Of a stretch of 64,000 bases of DNA, positions 35,154 through 43,386 are shown one piece after another; the first letter of the stretch is position 1, and the number at the start of each line of letters is the position of its first letter. Source of the stretch: Paucimonas lemoignei (GTDB lineage Bacteria; Pseudomonadota; Gammaproteobacteria; Burkholderiales; Burkholderiaceae_D); contig NZ_SLZQ01000007.1 of NCBI RefSeq assembly GCF_004342585.1, forward strand, positions 124,001 through 188,000, written 5' to 3'. The translations under genes and the position numbers were made by a program. The notes below the pieces were generated by a model. The model had not been told where the DNA came from and did no database searches. It saw only the letters and a list, made by a program, of their open reading frames with translations.

Positions 35154-36296
35154 ATGATTTCAAAACTCATGGGAGCGCAGCGCTTCCTTCCGGCAGTCGC
35201 TGCCACGGTGACTTCCCTCGTCTGGGGCCTGGCCGGCACCCTCGTCGCTCCTGGCGAGGCGCAGGCGCTGACTTGCGGCACCAACAGTGGCTTTGTCTGC
35301 AAGGGCACGCAAACCCAATACGCCGGCGGCTTCGCTCCGGGCGTGGGTTACGGCGGGTTTGGCGGCGGTTCTTGCACGGCCACGAAAACCCCGGTGATTT
35401 TCATTCACGGTAACGGCGACAATGCCATCAGTTTCGATATGCCGCCGGGTAATGTCAGCGGCTACGGCACGCCGGCCCGCTCGGTCTATGCCGAGTTGAA
35501 AGCGCGCGGCTATAACGATTGCGAGATCTTCGGCGTCACCTACCTGAGCTCCAGCGAGCAGGGTTCCGCGCAATACAACTATCACTCATCGACCAAGTAC
35601 GCGATCATCAAAACCTTCATCGACAAGGTCAAGGCTTATACCGGCAAATCCCAAGTGGACATCGTTGCCCACTCCATGGGCGTGTCGATGTCGCTGGCGA
35701 CGCTCCAGTACTACAACAACTGGACCAGCGTGCGCAAGTTCATCAACCTCGCCGGCGGCATCCGCGGCTTGTATAGCTGCTATTACACCGGCTACGCCAA
35801 TGCGGCAGCGCCGACTTGCGGTTCGCAAAACTATTACAACAGCTATACCTTCGGCTTTTTCCCTGAAGGCTGGTATTACGGCGTCTGGGTGAGCAACCCA
35901 TGGACCGGCAGCGGCTCGACCAATTCGATGCGCGACATGCCGGCCAAGCGCACCGCGGTATCGTTCTACACCCTGTCGGCAGGGTTCAAGGATCAGGTCG
36001 GTTGCGCCACGGCGTCGTTCTGGGCTGGTTGCGATTCTGCCGCCAAGTTCGCCAGCACGACTTCCAACGTGAAAGCGCAAATCAATGTCGGCGCGGGAAG
36101 CAATGCTACCCAGGCCGATTACGACTGGGCCGACGGCATGCCGTACAACGCGGGCGGCGGCGACACCACCAACGGTGTCGGCCACTTCCGCACCAAGACC
36201 AATACCGGCGCCATCATCCAGCGCATGCTGCTGACCACTTGTACCGGCCTGGATTGCGCAGCCGAATACACGACCGGTCCTAAAGCCGCGTACTAA
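35154..36296 (+). CDS. phaZ7: Extracellular native-PHB depolymerase PhaZ7
   Basis: 380 residues: a 38-residue signal peptide ending GEAQA, then a 342-residue enzyme beginning LTCGTNSG. From memory this equals PhaZ7 of Paucimonas lemoignei, which hydrolyses native amorphous short-chain PHA outside the cell. The catalytic triad is in place in mature numbering: Ser136 in VAHSMGVS, Asp242 in GFKDQVG and His306 in GVGHFRT. The oxyanion region is FIHGNGDN. Like the known enzyme it lacks the separate substrate-binding and linker domains of denatured-PHB depolymerases. GGAGAC precedes the ATG. An intrinsic terminator follows. This gene is the main evidence for the source organism. Confidence 0.97.
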   Translation: MISKLMGAQRFLPAVAATVTSLVWGLAGTLVAPGEAQALTCGTNSGFVCKGTQTQYAGGFAPGVGYGGFGGGSCTATKTPVIFIHGNGDNAISFDMPPGNVSGYGTPARSVYAELKARGYNDCEIFGVTYLSSSEQGSAQYNYHSSTKYAIIKTFIDKVKAYTGKSQVDIVAHSMGVSMSLATLQYYNNWTSVRKFINLAGGIRGLYSCYYTGYANAAAPTCGSQNYYNSYTFGFFPEGWYYGVWVSNPWTGSGSTNSMRDMPAKRTAVSFYTLSAGFKDQVGCATASFWAGCDSAAKFASTTSNVKAQINVGAGSNATQADYDWADGMPYNAGGGDTTNGVGHFRTKTNTGAIIQRMLLTTCTGLDCAAEYTTGPKAAY

Positions 36297-36325
36297 ACTC
36301 AAGTTGTGAAACACGCTTGAAGAAG

Positions 36326-36358
36326 ACAGATCCGTCCTTTCTGGGGTGGATCTGTTTT
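36326..36358 (+). terminator. Rho-independent terminator after phaZ7
   Basis: ACAGATCC (36326-36333) pairs with GGATCTGT (36348-36355) across a 14-nt loop, with TTTT following. It separates phaZ7 from the next gene, 19 bp further on. Confidence 0.75.
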
Positions 36359-36376
36359 CGTATTCAGGAGCGATGA

Positions 36377-37366
36377 ATGAAACCCGTGATGGTGGCGTTA
36401 TGCGGCATGGGCTTGTGTGCCGCTGTGGCTATCGGCATGCAGCTGGTCAGCGATGAGCCTGCCGACGACGCAGCCACGGCAAAGGAACCTGTGGCGCCAG
36501 CCTTGTCGCAGCACTCGGCGCCGGCTGGACAGCCAGCAGGTCTGTGGTCGTGGGGCGCTATCGGCAATAGCGTGATAAGCGAGCCGGTCGAGGCCTTGCT
36601 GGCGCAAGCCTTGAAACCGGCAAACAAGCCGGCCGAGGGCAACGACCCGCGCGCTATGCTGCGCCAGTTGGCCAAAGACGACCCGGCAGTCATGAAGCAA
36701 CTCATGGAGAACTATGACAAGCAATCCGATCTGCAGGCCAGGGATCTGATCGTCTCGCTGCTGTCCGGCGTCGAAAAGCCGGAAGTGCTGGCATTCTCCA
36801 AGCGGCTTGCCCTAAGCAAGGACATGGCAGAGCGCCGGGATGGCTTGACCATCCTGCAGCGCCTGGGCGGCGATGTGCCTGATGCGCACCCCGTCATCCT
36901 GCAATCCCTGGCCGACGAGAAGTCGCCGGAACTCATCAAGGTGGCGCTGGCTGCGCTCAAGCCGCCAGTCGAAGCGGACGGCAATCAGGCGCAGCTGAAG
37001 CAGTCGAAGGATGCGGCCGCCATCGTGGCGCAGTTGCAGAGTTTGACCAGGAATGCCGATCCGACCATACGCATCCAGAGCATCCTGCAACTGGCGCAAT
37101 GGGACCAGACGGACGGCAGCCAGGAACAATGGGCGCAGGCACTGCAGGACCCGGCGCCGCAAGTGCGCCAGGCAGCCGTGACTGCTGTCGCCCAGTCCGG
37201 CACGCTAGCCGGCACGGTTAAAGCTGCGTTGCTCGGCCTGGCGAATAATCCGCAGGAGAGCTGGGATGTGCGAGGCAATGCCTTGCTGGTGCTGGAGCGT
37301 TTCCCGCTGCGGCAGGATGAGGCGGCAAATTACGCGCAATTGCGCTCGCAGATACTGGGATCTTAG
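36377..37366 (+). CDS. Exported or anchored protein with HEAT-like helical repeats
   Basis: 329 residues. An N-terminal hydrophobic segment (VMVALCGMGLCAAVAIGMQLV) is a signal peptide or anchor, followed by an Ala/Pro-rich linker. From residue 90 on the protein is alpha-helical with HEAT-like repeats (DLQARDLIVSLLSGVEKPEV, DPTIRIQSILQLAQWDQ, DPAPQVRQAAVTAVAQSG). No enzyme motif is present. It directly follows phaZ7, though behind a terminator, and might be a partner in secretion or polymer use; this is only positional. Confidence 0.6.
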   Translation: MKPVMVALCGMGLCAAVAIGMQLVSDEPADDAATAKEPVAPALSQHSAPAGQPAGLWSWGAIGNSVISEPVEALLAQALKPANKPAEGNDPRAMLRQLAKDDPAVMKQLMENYDKQSDLQARDLIVSLLSGVEKPEVLAFSKRLALSKDMAERRDGLTILQRLGGDVPDAHPVILQSLADEKSPELIKVALAALKPPVEADGNQAQLKQSKDAAAIVAQLQSLTRNADPTIRIQSILQLAQWDQTDGSQEQWAQALQDPAPQVRQAAVTAVAQSGTLAGTVKAALLGLANNPQESWDVRGNALLVLERFPLRQDEAANYAQLRSQILGS

Positions 37367-37429
37367 CGAGAGCGGTCTACTGATTTGCAAGGCTCCCGGT
37401 ATAATTCCGCGTGTTTTTAAGGAGCCACT

Positions 37430-37939
37430 ATGACCATTTCGATGTACGCGGCATCGGTGCCGATGCTCAAACAAATGCTGCAAAGCCTGGACGCCATTCT
37501 GAGCAAGGCGGAAGCTCACGCACAGGCAAAGAAAATCGACCCGGCGGTATTGCTGCAGGCGCGCCTGTATCCCGACATGTTCCCGCTGGTGCGGCAAGTG
37601 CAGATCGCCAGTGACAATGCCAAGGGCATCGCCGGCCGTCTTGCCGGCGTCGAGATTCCCTCGTTTGCCGATAACGAACAGACCTTTGAAGAACTCCACG
37701 CGCGCATCGCCAAGACGCTCGACTTCCTCAACAGCATCAAGCCGGAGCAGGTGGACGGCAGCGAGGAAAGGGATGTCGTCGTGTACAAGGGCTCGCCGTA
37801 TGAGATGCAATTCAAGGGGCAGACTTACCTGGTTCATTTTGGCGTGCCGAACTTCATGTTCCATGTGACGACCGCTTACGCCATCCTGCGGCATAACGGC
37901 GTGGAGCTGGGCAAGGACGATTTTATCGGCAAGTTCTGA
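37430..37939 (+). CDS. DUF1993-family protein
   Basis: 169 residues. The opening MTISMYAASVPMLKQMLQSLDAIL and the segment LYPDMFPLVRQVQIASDNAKG, followed by SFADNEQTFEELHARIAKTL and FHVTTAYAILRHNGVELGKDDFIG, are those of DUF1993, a DinB-like helical bundle of unknown function. AAGGAG precedes the ATG, and a perfect TATAAT (37400-37405) lies upstream with a poor -35. It is a single gene, convergent with the resorcinol operon. Confidence 0.88.
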   Translation: MTISMYAASVPMLKQMLQSLDAILSKAEAHAQAKKIDPAVLLQARLYPDMFPLVRQVQIASDNAKGIAGRLAGVEIPSFADNEQTFEELHARIAKTLDFLNSIKPEQVDGSEERDVVVYKGSPYEMQFKGQTYLVHFGVPNFMFHVTTAYAILRHNGVELGKDDFIGKF

Positions 37940-37983
37940 CGCTGTAGAGTCAGCAAGCCTAGACGGGCCTCACCACATGGCAT

Positions 37984-38003
37984 GGCCCCGTCTTCGCGGG
38001 GCC
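37984..38003. terminator. GC hairpin between convergent genes
   Basis: GGCCCCG (37984-37990), loop TCTTCG, CGGGGCC (37997-38003). It lacks a T-run but lies where both the DUF1993 gene and the long leftward operon must end. Confidence 0.45.
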
Positions 38004-38044
38004 TGTCAGAAGGCGGCGTCAGCCGCCGGTCAAATCGGCTCGTT

Positions 38045-38632
38045 TCAGCCTGCCTCAAACAAGGTGTTTTCAGAATCGATTTTTAGCCAACGCGTATGGG
38101 CCTGCAGCTGAAAAATACTGTCGGCATTGCGCCAATTTTCCCTGACATTGCCGTCAGTTTCTTCAAGCCAGATCCAGCGGCTGATGAGTTCCGGTTCTTC
38201 ATCCACCCAGCCCAGCAAGGCTGAGCGCTTGAGGTTGCGTAAAAGCGCAGTTTCGCTTTGCTTGCGAGTGATGCCGGCTACCGTGTAGCCATCGCCTTGC
38301 CAGCCGAGTGCCGTGCCTAATGCATTGAACAATTGCGATGGCTGCGTTTGCATAAAGGTGAAGGGCATCGGCAGATGCTGGCTCGCTTGCTCGATGGCCT
38401 TGTGGGTCGAGTGGATCGTCGCATATTCACTGTAGACCCTGATCGGAACATCGTTTGGCAAGTGTAATTGACCGGTTTTGCTGATGCACGACAAGCCGCC
38501 AAACAAGCCAAGCTCGCACCAGCGCGACAGGCGGCGCGGTCTGCTTCCCAATAGCGTAACGAGCTGCACGCTCCAATCCTCTTCGATCGGCGCGCTGCTG
38601 GACACGATCACCTTAAAGAACTTGGCGTTCAT
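38045..38632 (-). CDS. Ketosynthase-like protein without catalytic residues
   Basis: 195 residues from the ATG at 38632, overlapping the preceding ketosynthase gene by 20 bp. The segment RRLSRWCELGLFGGLSCI, then DVPIRVYSEYATIHSTHKAIEQ and PFTFMQTQPSQLFNALGTALG, follows the pattern of the short beta-ketoacyl-synthase N-terminal family (PF13723-like) found in aryl-polyene and related clusters. No active-site Cys motif or His motif is present. It is the last gene of the operon and may be a chain-length or partner subunit of the ketosynthase. Assignment is by general pattern. Confidence 0.55.
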   Translation of the reverse strand: MNAKFFKVIVSSSAPIEEDWSVQLVTLLGSRPRRLSRWCELGLFGGLSCISKTGQLHLPNDVPIRVYSEYATIHSTHKAIEQASQHLPMPFTFMQTQPSQLFNALGTALGWQGDGYTVAGITRKQSETALLRNLKRSALLGWVDEEPELISRWIWLEETDGNVRENWRNADSIFQLQAHTRWLKIDSENTLFEAG

Positions 38633-39692
38633 CGGAAGCCTCGGTATCTTCGATGGCAATGCAACTGTGGCTGCCGCCAAATCCTAATATGCAAGCCAGG
38701 ATATGCCTGAGCTGCGCTGGTCGTTGCGCGGCAAGCTGCACGCCTAATTCTGGGTCCATTTCGACAGGAATAGCCGGCCATTGCTGTTGCTCCAGCATGG
38801 CAAGCAGCAGGGCAATCTCCGCCGCGCCGGATGCTCCCAGTGTATGCCCGATCAGGGGCTTCAGCGACAGTAAATGAGGCACTGCGGAGAAAGATTCGGT
38901 GAGCGCACGCGCTTCAATGGCATCGTTGAGGATGCTTCCCGCTGCCTGCACCTTGATCAGGTCGATCTGGTTTGAATGAAGGTTCGCATCCGCGAGGGCC
39001 TGCTGAAGCATGATTCGACAAGCGGCGTCGCTTGCGCCACTCAGCTGGCTGCTATCGATGACTTGCGCCCCGCCTCTCATGCGCCAGCGGCCGTGTTGCC
39101 TCGACAGACGCAATGCAGCGACGGCTTCTCCCAGGACCAAGCCATCGCGGTCGACGGCAAACGGCCGGCTTGCGGTATTCGACAACAGTTTCATGCCGGC
39201 GAATCCCGCGAGCGTCAGCAGATTTTCCAATTCGAGGCCAACGATTACCGCATCTTCAACAGCATCGGCAAACATTGCATCGCGGGCGGTCAGGACGGCA
39301 TTCAGGCTGGAGGTGCAGGAAGTATTAATCAAGTGAACCGGGCCGTGCCAGTCAAGCATGCCGGCCAGTTCGGCCAAAAAAACGGGCAAGCTGCTGGCAT
39401 GAGGTTCGCCGGATTCCATTGCTCCGACGTAGAGTGATGCGCTGGCGATGTAGAGCGCGCCTGTCCGGCGGTTGGCGCCTGCTTCATCGACAACCTGGCG
39501 GATCAGGCTTGCGCAGCGCGCATGCCAATTCGCCGAGGAATGCGGTATGGAGAAATAGGGAAGGGGAAGGTCCAGCCCCTTGATCGTGCGCAGGCCCGGA
39601 GCGGGAGGGCGAAGGATGTTTTGTACCGCGTCAGTCAGGTTGACGCCCAGGCTGGACGCCAAACCGAAACCGGCGATATAGACTGGAGTCAT
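38613..39692 (-). CDS. Beta-ketoacyl-ACP synthase (FabF-like) lacking one catalytic His
   Basis: 359 residues, thiolase fold. The nucleophile is present in LINTSCTSSLNAVL and the second catalytic His in KPLIGHTLGASGAAEI. The first His, normally in AHGTxTxxND, is replaced: the protein reads KVQAAGSILNDAIEA. The protein is also shorter than typical FabF (about 410). It may work with altered chemistry, decarboxylate only, or need the small partner encoded next. It overlaps the acyl carrier protein gene by ATGA. Its role would be to extend or prime the acyl chain supplied to DarA/DarB. Confidence 0.82.
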   Translation of the reverse strand: MTPVYIAGFGLASSLGVNLTDAVQNILRPPAPGLRTIKGLDLPLPYFSIPHSSANWHARCASLIRQVVDEAGANRRTGALYIASASLYVGAMESGEPHASSLPVFLAELAGMLDWHGPVHLINTSCTSSLNAVLTARDAMFADAVEDAVIVGLELENLLTLAGFAGMKLLSNTASRPFAVDRDGLVLGEAVAALRLSRQHGRWRMRGGAQVIDSSQLSGASDAACRIMLQQALADANLHSNQIDLIKVQAAGSILNDAIEARALTESFSAVPHLLSLKPLIGHTLGASGAAEIALLLAMLEQQQWPAIPVEMDPELGVQLAAQRPAQLRHILACILGFGGSHSCIAIEDTEASDERQVL

Positions 39693-39937
39693 TGGCTTAA
39701 GAATGCCGCCAGCGATTGGAGGGAAGCCATCGCGCGCCGGGTTTCCTTGCTGTCGCTTAAGCGGATGCCATAGCGCTGCTGAATCGCCATCGAAATTTGC
39801 AAGGCATCGATAGAGTCGAGGTCCAGACGAGACTCCTCGCCAAACAATACCTCATCCGGACTGATGCCGCCGTCGGGCTCCTCTTTTTCCGCGGCATCCA
39901 GAATCAGGTTTTTCAATTCGTCGATATCGATGGTCAT
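39689..39937 (-). CDS. Acyl carrier protein
   Basis: 82 residues. The 4'-phosphopantetheine Ser is in LDLDSIDALQI, followed by the helix IQQRYGIRLSD; this is a DSI variant of the common DSL. The N-terminal helix IDELKNLILDAAEK is typical. It overlaps the permease and ketosynthase genes by four bases on both sides. It should carry the acyl or beta-keto chain of this pathway, like DarC in Pseudomonas. A dedicated phosphopantetheinyl transferase is not in the window. Confidence 0.88.
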   Translation of the reverse strand: MTIDIDELKNLILDAAEKEEPDGGISPDEVLFGEESRLDLDSIDALQISMAIQQRYGIRLSDSKETRRAMASLQSLAAFLSQ

Positions 39938-41094
39938 GATTTTTTATAGCGGAAGATGGAGTAGGCGATGCCGAGCGAGATGGCGGCAAGCGCTAGCAAA
40001 CGCAGCGCTTCAAAACGGATATTATGCAGATCGCCACCGCGCAGCAGGACATTGAGCAAACCTTCGAGCGCCCAGTTCATGGGCGACAAATGCGACAGTG
40101 TTTGCATGACCGCAGGCATGACAAAGGTCGGCACCATGATGCCACCGATTGCCGCCATCAGGATATTCATCATCGGCCCGATGACGGATGCTTGCGCCTG
40201 GCTTCGGACGAGCGTGGCAACCAGCAGCGCCAGGCTGATCGCGGCCAGGCTGATCGCCAGTACCATCGTCAACAAAGCCAGCCAGTTGATCCCTTGCAGC
40301 GATAGCGCGTCGCCGCCCAATAATGGGATCACATAGACCCCGACCGCGAACATGAGACCAGCTTGCAGGCAATTGATCACCATGAACGGCAGCACCTTCG
40401 CCAGCAACAGGATGAAGGGACTGGCGCCCAGGCTGAACAGGCGGCTAAGTGCGCCACCGCTGCGTTCCTCGACGAACAGACCAGCAATCGTGGTGACGAC
40501 GAAGAACATGCCGAACACCAGCCAGGCCGGCACATTGTGCTGCACTGCTGTCGGACGCGGGCCGCCCTGTACGCGCTCGGCCCTGGCGACGTTGGAACCA
40601 TGGAGATCGGCCGGCTCGATATTGAGCAAAAGAGGGTTTCGCTGCATCAGCGACTCGGCGCGCATCTCGGTGGTGATCGCTTCCAGCTGGGCGCGCAGCG
40701 ATGTAAAAGCGCCAAAATCGATGGCAGGATCCGTCAGCAGGAGGATGCGCTTTTGCTCAGGCTTTCTCGTTTCCCTGAGATCTGCCTCCGCCCCTTTTTC
40801 GATCTGAATCACGTATTTCAATTGACCTTCACGCACGGCATCCCGCCAGTCGGCTGGCAGGTCGAGCGGATTGCCGTTTGCCTTTTTCCAGCGTTCCAGG
40901 AGCGACTGGCTTAGTTCACTGTCATCCTGATCGATGGATGACCAGGCCAGTTTGTCGACATGCGGAGAATACACATCCTTGAGCGCCATCGACATCACGA
41001 TGATAAAGATGATCGGCAAGATAAACAGCGCGGCAAGTCCATGGATATCGCGGCTGATGGCCAATAATTCTTTGCGTATCAATGCCAGTAACAT
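39934..41094 (-). CDS. ABC-2 type transporter permease
   Basis: 386 residues. One N-terminal helix (LAALFILPIIFIIVMSMAL) is followed by a large extracytoplasmic region of about 160 residues and five more helices (VFGMFFVVTTIAGLF, LLLAKVLPFMVINCLQAGLMF, LALLTMVLAISLAAISLALL, MMNILMAAIGGIMVPTFV, LLALAAISLGIAYSIF). This is the topology of ABC-2 exporters for drugs or lipids. With the ATPase 2 bp upstream it forms a dimeric exporter. Position inside the resorcinol operon suggests that it moves the product, or a lipid precursor, to the outer membrane. Confidence 0.9.
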   Translation of the reverse strand: MLLALIRKELLAISRDIHGLAALFILPIIFIIVMSMALKDVYSPHVDKLAWSSIDQDDSELSQSLLERWKKANGNPLDLPADWRDAVREGQLKYVIQIEKGAEADLRETRKPEQKRILLLTDPAIDFGAFTSLRAQLEAITTEMRAESLMQRNPLLLNIEPADLHGSNVARAERVQGGPRPTAVQHNVPAWLVFGMFFVVTTIAGLFVEERSGGALSRLFSLGASPFILLLAKVLPFMVINCLQAGLMFAVGVYVIPLLGGDALSLQGINWLALLTMVLAISLAAISLALLVATLVRSQAQASVIGPMMNILMAAIGGIMVPTFVMPAVMQTLSHLSPMNWALEGLLNVLLRGGDLHNIRFEALRLLALAAISLGIAYSIFRYKKS

Positions 41095-41096
41095 GG

Positions 41097-42002
41097 TCAG
41101 TCTCGCAAGGAACGTTGAGTGAGCTGCATGAAAAGCTGCTCAAGATTGAAGCGGCCGAATTCCGCATGGGTGATTTGGGCACCGGCCAGTTCCAGCGCGT
41201 TCAATGCCTGGCTAGGCGTGCTGCCTGCACGGAGCAATAACTGGTGTGGCGACTGCATCGTACCGAAGGGCTGCAAGATGTCGCTGACGGCTTGTTCGGT
41301 CAGGCCGGCCTGGAGAAACTTCAATACGGGGTGCCCCTGCGACAGCAATTCATCCAGCGTGCCATGGCGCAGCACGGCGCCATGGTCGATGATGACGACG
41401 CGATCGGCCAGGGCTTCGACTTCTTCCATGTAGTGAGAGGTATAGATGATGCCGACCCCTTCCTGCGCCAGCTGCCGTACCGCATCCAGCAGGAAGGCGC
41501 GCGATTGCGGGTCGACCCCGACCGTCGGTTCATCCAGCAGGATATAGTCGGGTTCGGCCAGCGTCGCGATGGCAAGGTTCAGCCTCCGCTTCAAGCCACC
41601 GGACAAGGTGCGTGCCTGCTGCCGGTTGAACTGCTCCAGTTGCGCGAAGGCCGAGGCACGTTCGATACGCGGCTTCAGGTTGCTGGATGAGCTGACGGCG
41701 CCAAAGCATTGCAGGTTTTCGCGCACGGTAAGGGTGGGATAAAACGCGTATTCCTGCGGCGCGATCGCGATGCACGAAGGCCTTTTTTTTCGGGCCTGCG
41801 CCAGCGAATCGTTGCCAACACGGATCTCGCCATGCTGCATCGGCAGCATCCCGGCCAGGTGCGAAATAAGCGTAGTCTTGCCCGCTCCGTTCGGGCCCAG
41901 CAGGCCGACGATCTCGCCGCGATTCACATTGAACGAGACGCCGGCAAGCGCCGCACGTGCCGCATTGGGATAGGTGAAGCGCAAATCACGCAGGCTCAGC
42001 AT
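41097..42002 (-). CDS. ABC transporter ATP-binding protein
   Basis: 301 residues. Walker A GPNGAGKTT, Q-loop IAPQEYAFYPTLTVREN, signature LSGGLKRRLNLA, Walker B YILLDEPTVGVD and H-loop IYTSHYMEE are intact, with a C-terminal domain of about 85 residues as in drug/lipid exporters of the CcmA/NodI type. Its ATG shares a base with the previous stop (TAATG). It powers the ABC-2 permease encoded next. Confidence 0.93.
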   Translation of the reverse strand: MLSLRDLRFTYPNAARAALAGVSFNVNRGEIVGLLGPNGAGKTTLISHLAGMLPMQHGEIRVGNDSLAQARKKRPSCIAIAPQEYAFYPTLTVRENLQCFGAVSSSSNLKPRIERASAFAQLEQFNRQQARTLSGGLKRRLNLAIATLAEPDYILLDEPTVGVDPQSRAFLLDAVRQLAQEGVGIIYTSHYMEEVEALADRVVIIDHGAVLRHGTLDELLSQGHPVLKFLQAGLTEQAVSDILQPFGTMQSPHQLLLRAGSTPSQALNALELAGAQITHAEFGRFNLEQLFMQLTQRSLRD

Positions 42003-42994
42003 TAGCTTGCCGCTTCTTTCAACGCTTTAAAGAAAACCGCCTCGGCATCGGCGCGGTCATCAAGCAGGTCAGCCAGTCTGGCCGTATCCATGGGGTCGCG
42101 TCCTTTTACCATGCGCGCAGTGGCAAGGGCAAAGGCACGCCAGCCATCGCCGATCAGGGTCAATTCTTCGGCAAGACTGGCGAGTTGCGAGCGACCCGTA
42201 AGCTTGGCGGCTTCCTGCAGGAAGGCCGCATACAGGAAGCGAAAGCCTGCGCCCCCTGTGCCGATCTCTTCCTGCATGCGGATGATATGGCCGACAAAGG
42301 CCTTGGCGTCCGGCGAGCTGCTAGGCAGCTTGCGGATTTTTTTCGCCAGCAGGCGCATGCCACGAATGCCGACGATCGGAACCGGGCCGAGCATGATCTT
42401 GCAATTTTTACGAATGGCTTTCAGCACGGCGTCGGGTTGTACCGTTTTATTGCCGATCTCGCGGGGGTAATACAGCAATCCCTTGGGCGCCAGTACGCCC
42501 TTGGCAAAACGCGCCCGCTGCAAATCGACCGAAGCACAGCGGACCGTGGTTTCGAATACCGGGTCGCTGATCAGGTAGTCATCGCCTTCACGGCCATACA
42601 CCAGCAAGTTATGGCCATTGAAGTGAAAACGCATGTCGGCTGGGAAGTAGGGCAGCCAGTACACGGATGATTGCACGCCGACGACCTTGCCCTGGTCGAC
42701 CAGTTCATCCAGGCGCTTTTTGCCTGCTTCCGGTTTGCCGAAGGTTTCAAACACGAACCTGGCGGCTAGCGGCTTTGCCAGGCCCTTGATGATGAATCGG
42801 GGCGGCATGCGGTAGGCGATCAGTGGCAATCCGCCCAATTTGATGAATGGCAGGTAGGCGAACGATAGCGAAGACGACAAGCCAAATGCCATGGCTTCGG
42901 ATATGGCGACGCCCTCATGGCGCAACAGCGAGGAAATGACACCGCTTTCGCAGTGCGCCGCGTGTTGATGTTGGAAAGTGGAAGACGTAGTCAT
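42002..42994 (-). CDS. BtrH_N-domain protein (papain-like fold, DUF4872 type)
   Basis: 330 residues from the ATG at 42994, overlapping the previous stop (ATGA). An N-terminal HCESGVISSLLRHEG block resembles BtrH N-terminal domains, in which a Cys-His pair transfers acyl groups from ACP to amines (butirosin BtrH). The Cys in AAHCESG and the His in FHFNGHNLLVYG are candidates for that pair, and DDYLISDPVFE could give the acid. The C-terminal half is helical (DUF4872-like). Such genes sit beside darA/darB in flexirubin clusters as I remember them. It may transfer or release the acyl chain. Confidence 0.72.
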   Translation of the reverse strand: MTTSSTFQHQHAAHCESGVISSLLRHEGVAISEAMAFGLSSSLSFAYLPFIKLGGLPLIAYRMPPRFIIKGLAKPLAARFVFETFGKPEAGKKRLDELVDQGKVVGVQSSVYWLPYFPADMRFHFNGHNLLVYGREGDDYLISDPVFETTVRCASVDLQRARFAKGVLAPKGLLYYPREIGNKTVQPDAVLKAIRKNCKIMLGPVPIVGIRGMRLLAKKIRKLPSSSPDAKAFVGHIIRMQEEIGTGGAGFRFLYAAFLQEAAKLTGRSQLASLAEELTLIGDGWRAFALATARMVKGRDPMDTARLADLLDDRADAEAVFFKALKEAAS

Positions 42995-43386
42995 GGCAAG
43001 GATTTGAGTTGGTCGACCCGCATGCCCAAAGCCTCGGCGTAAATACTGAGCAGTTTGTCGGAGAGCTTGTTGAATCGTTCCAGTCGTAGATGGCGGCGCA
43101 CACGCCATTGCCATAGCCCGGTACTTTGCGCGAGCAGGGCGACATCCATGCGCTTCTCATGCATCCAGTATTCGAGCGGCGAACTCAAGCCTGCCCTGGC
43201 ACGCGCCAGCGTGGCATTGGCTTGCTCCTTCATTGCATCCACCGCCTGCTGCGTCACGATTTCCTCGACTTCCCAGCCGCGGCTGGCGACCGCGACAATC
43301 TCGCCTTTTTCGTCGCGGGCATAGACAGCCTTGCGCAACCCGGACAGCGTCGCATTGCCTTCCTGTGGTACGTCATCGATATCCAT
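42991..43386 (-). CDS. Hypothetical protein of the resorcinol operon, 131 residues
   Basis: The ATG at 43386 follows the darB stop directly and the stop overlaps the next ATG, so translation is coupled on both sides. The N-terminal half is polar (AVYARDEKGEIVAVASRGWEVEE); the C-terminal half is helical and basic, with a possible helix-turn-helix (MDVALLAQSTGLWQWRVRRH, FNKLSDKLLSIYAEALGM). I cannot name a family. A pathway regulator or small structural partner is possible. Confidence 0.65.
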   Translation of the reverse strand: MDIDDVPQEGNATLSGLRKAVYARDEKGEIVAVASRGWEVEEIVTQQAVDAMKEQANATLARARAGLSSPLEYWMHEKRMDVALLAQSTGLWQWRVRRHLRLERFNKLSDKLLSIYAEALGMRVDQLKSLP

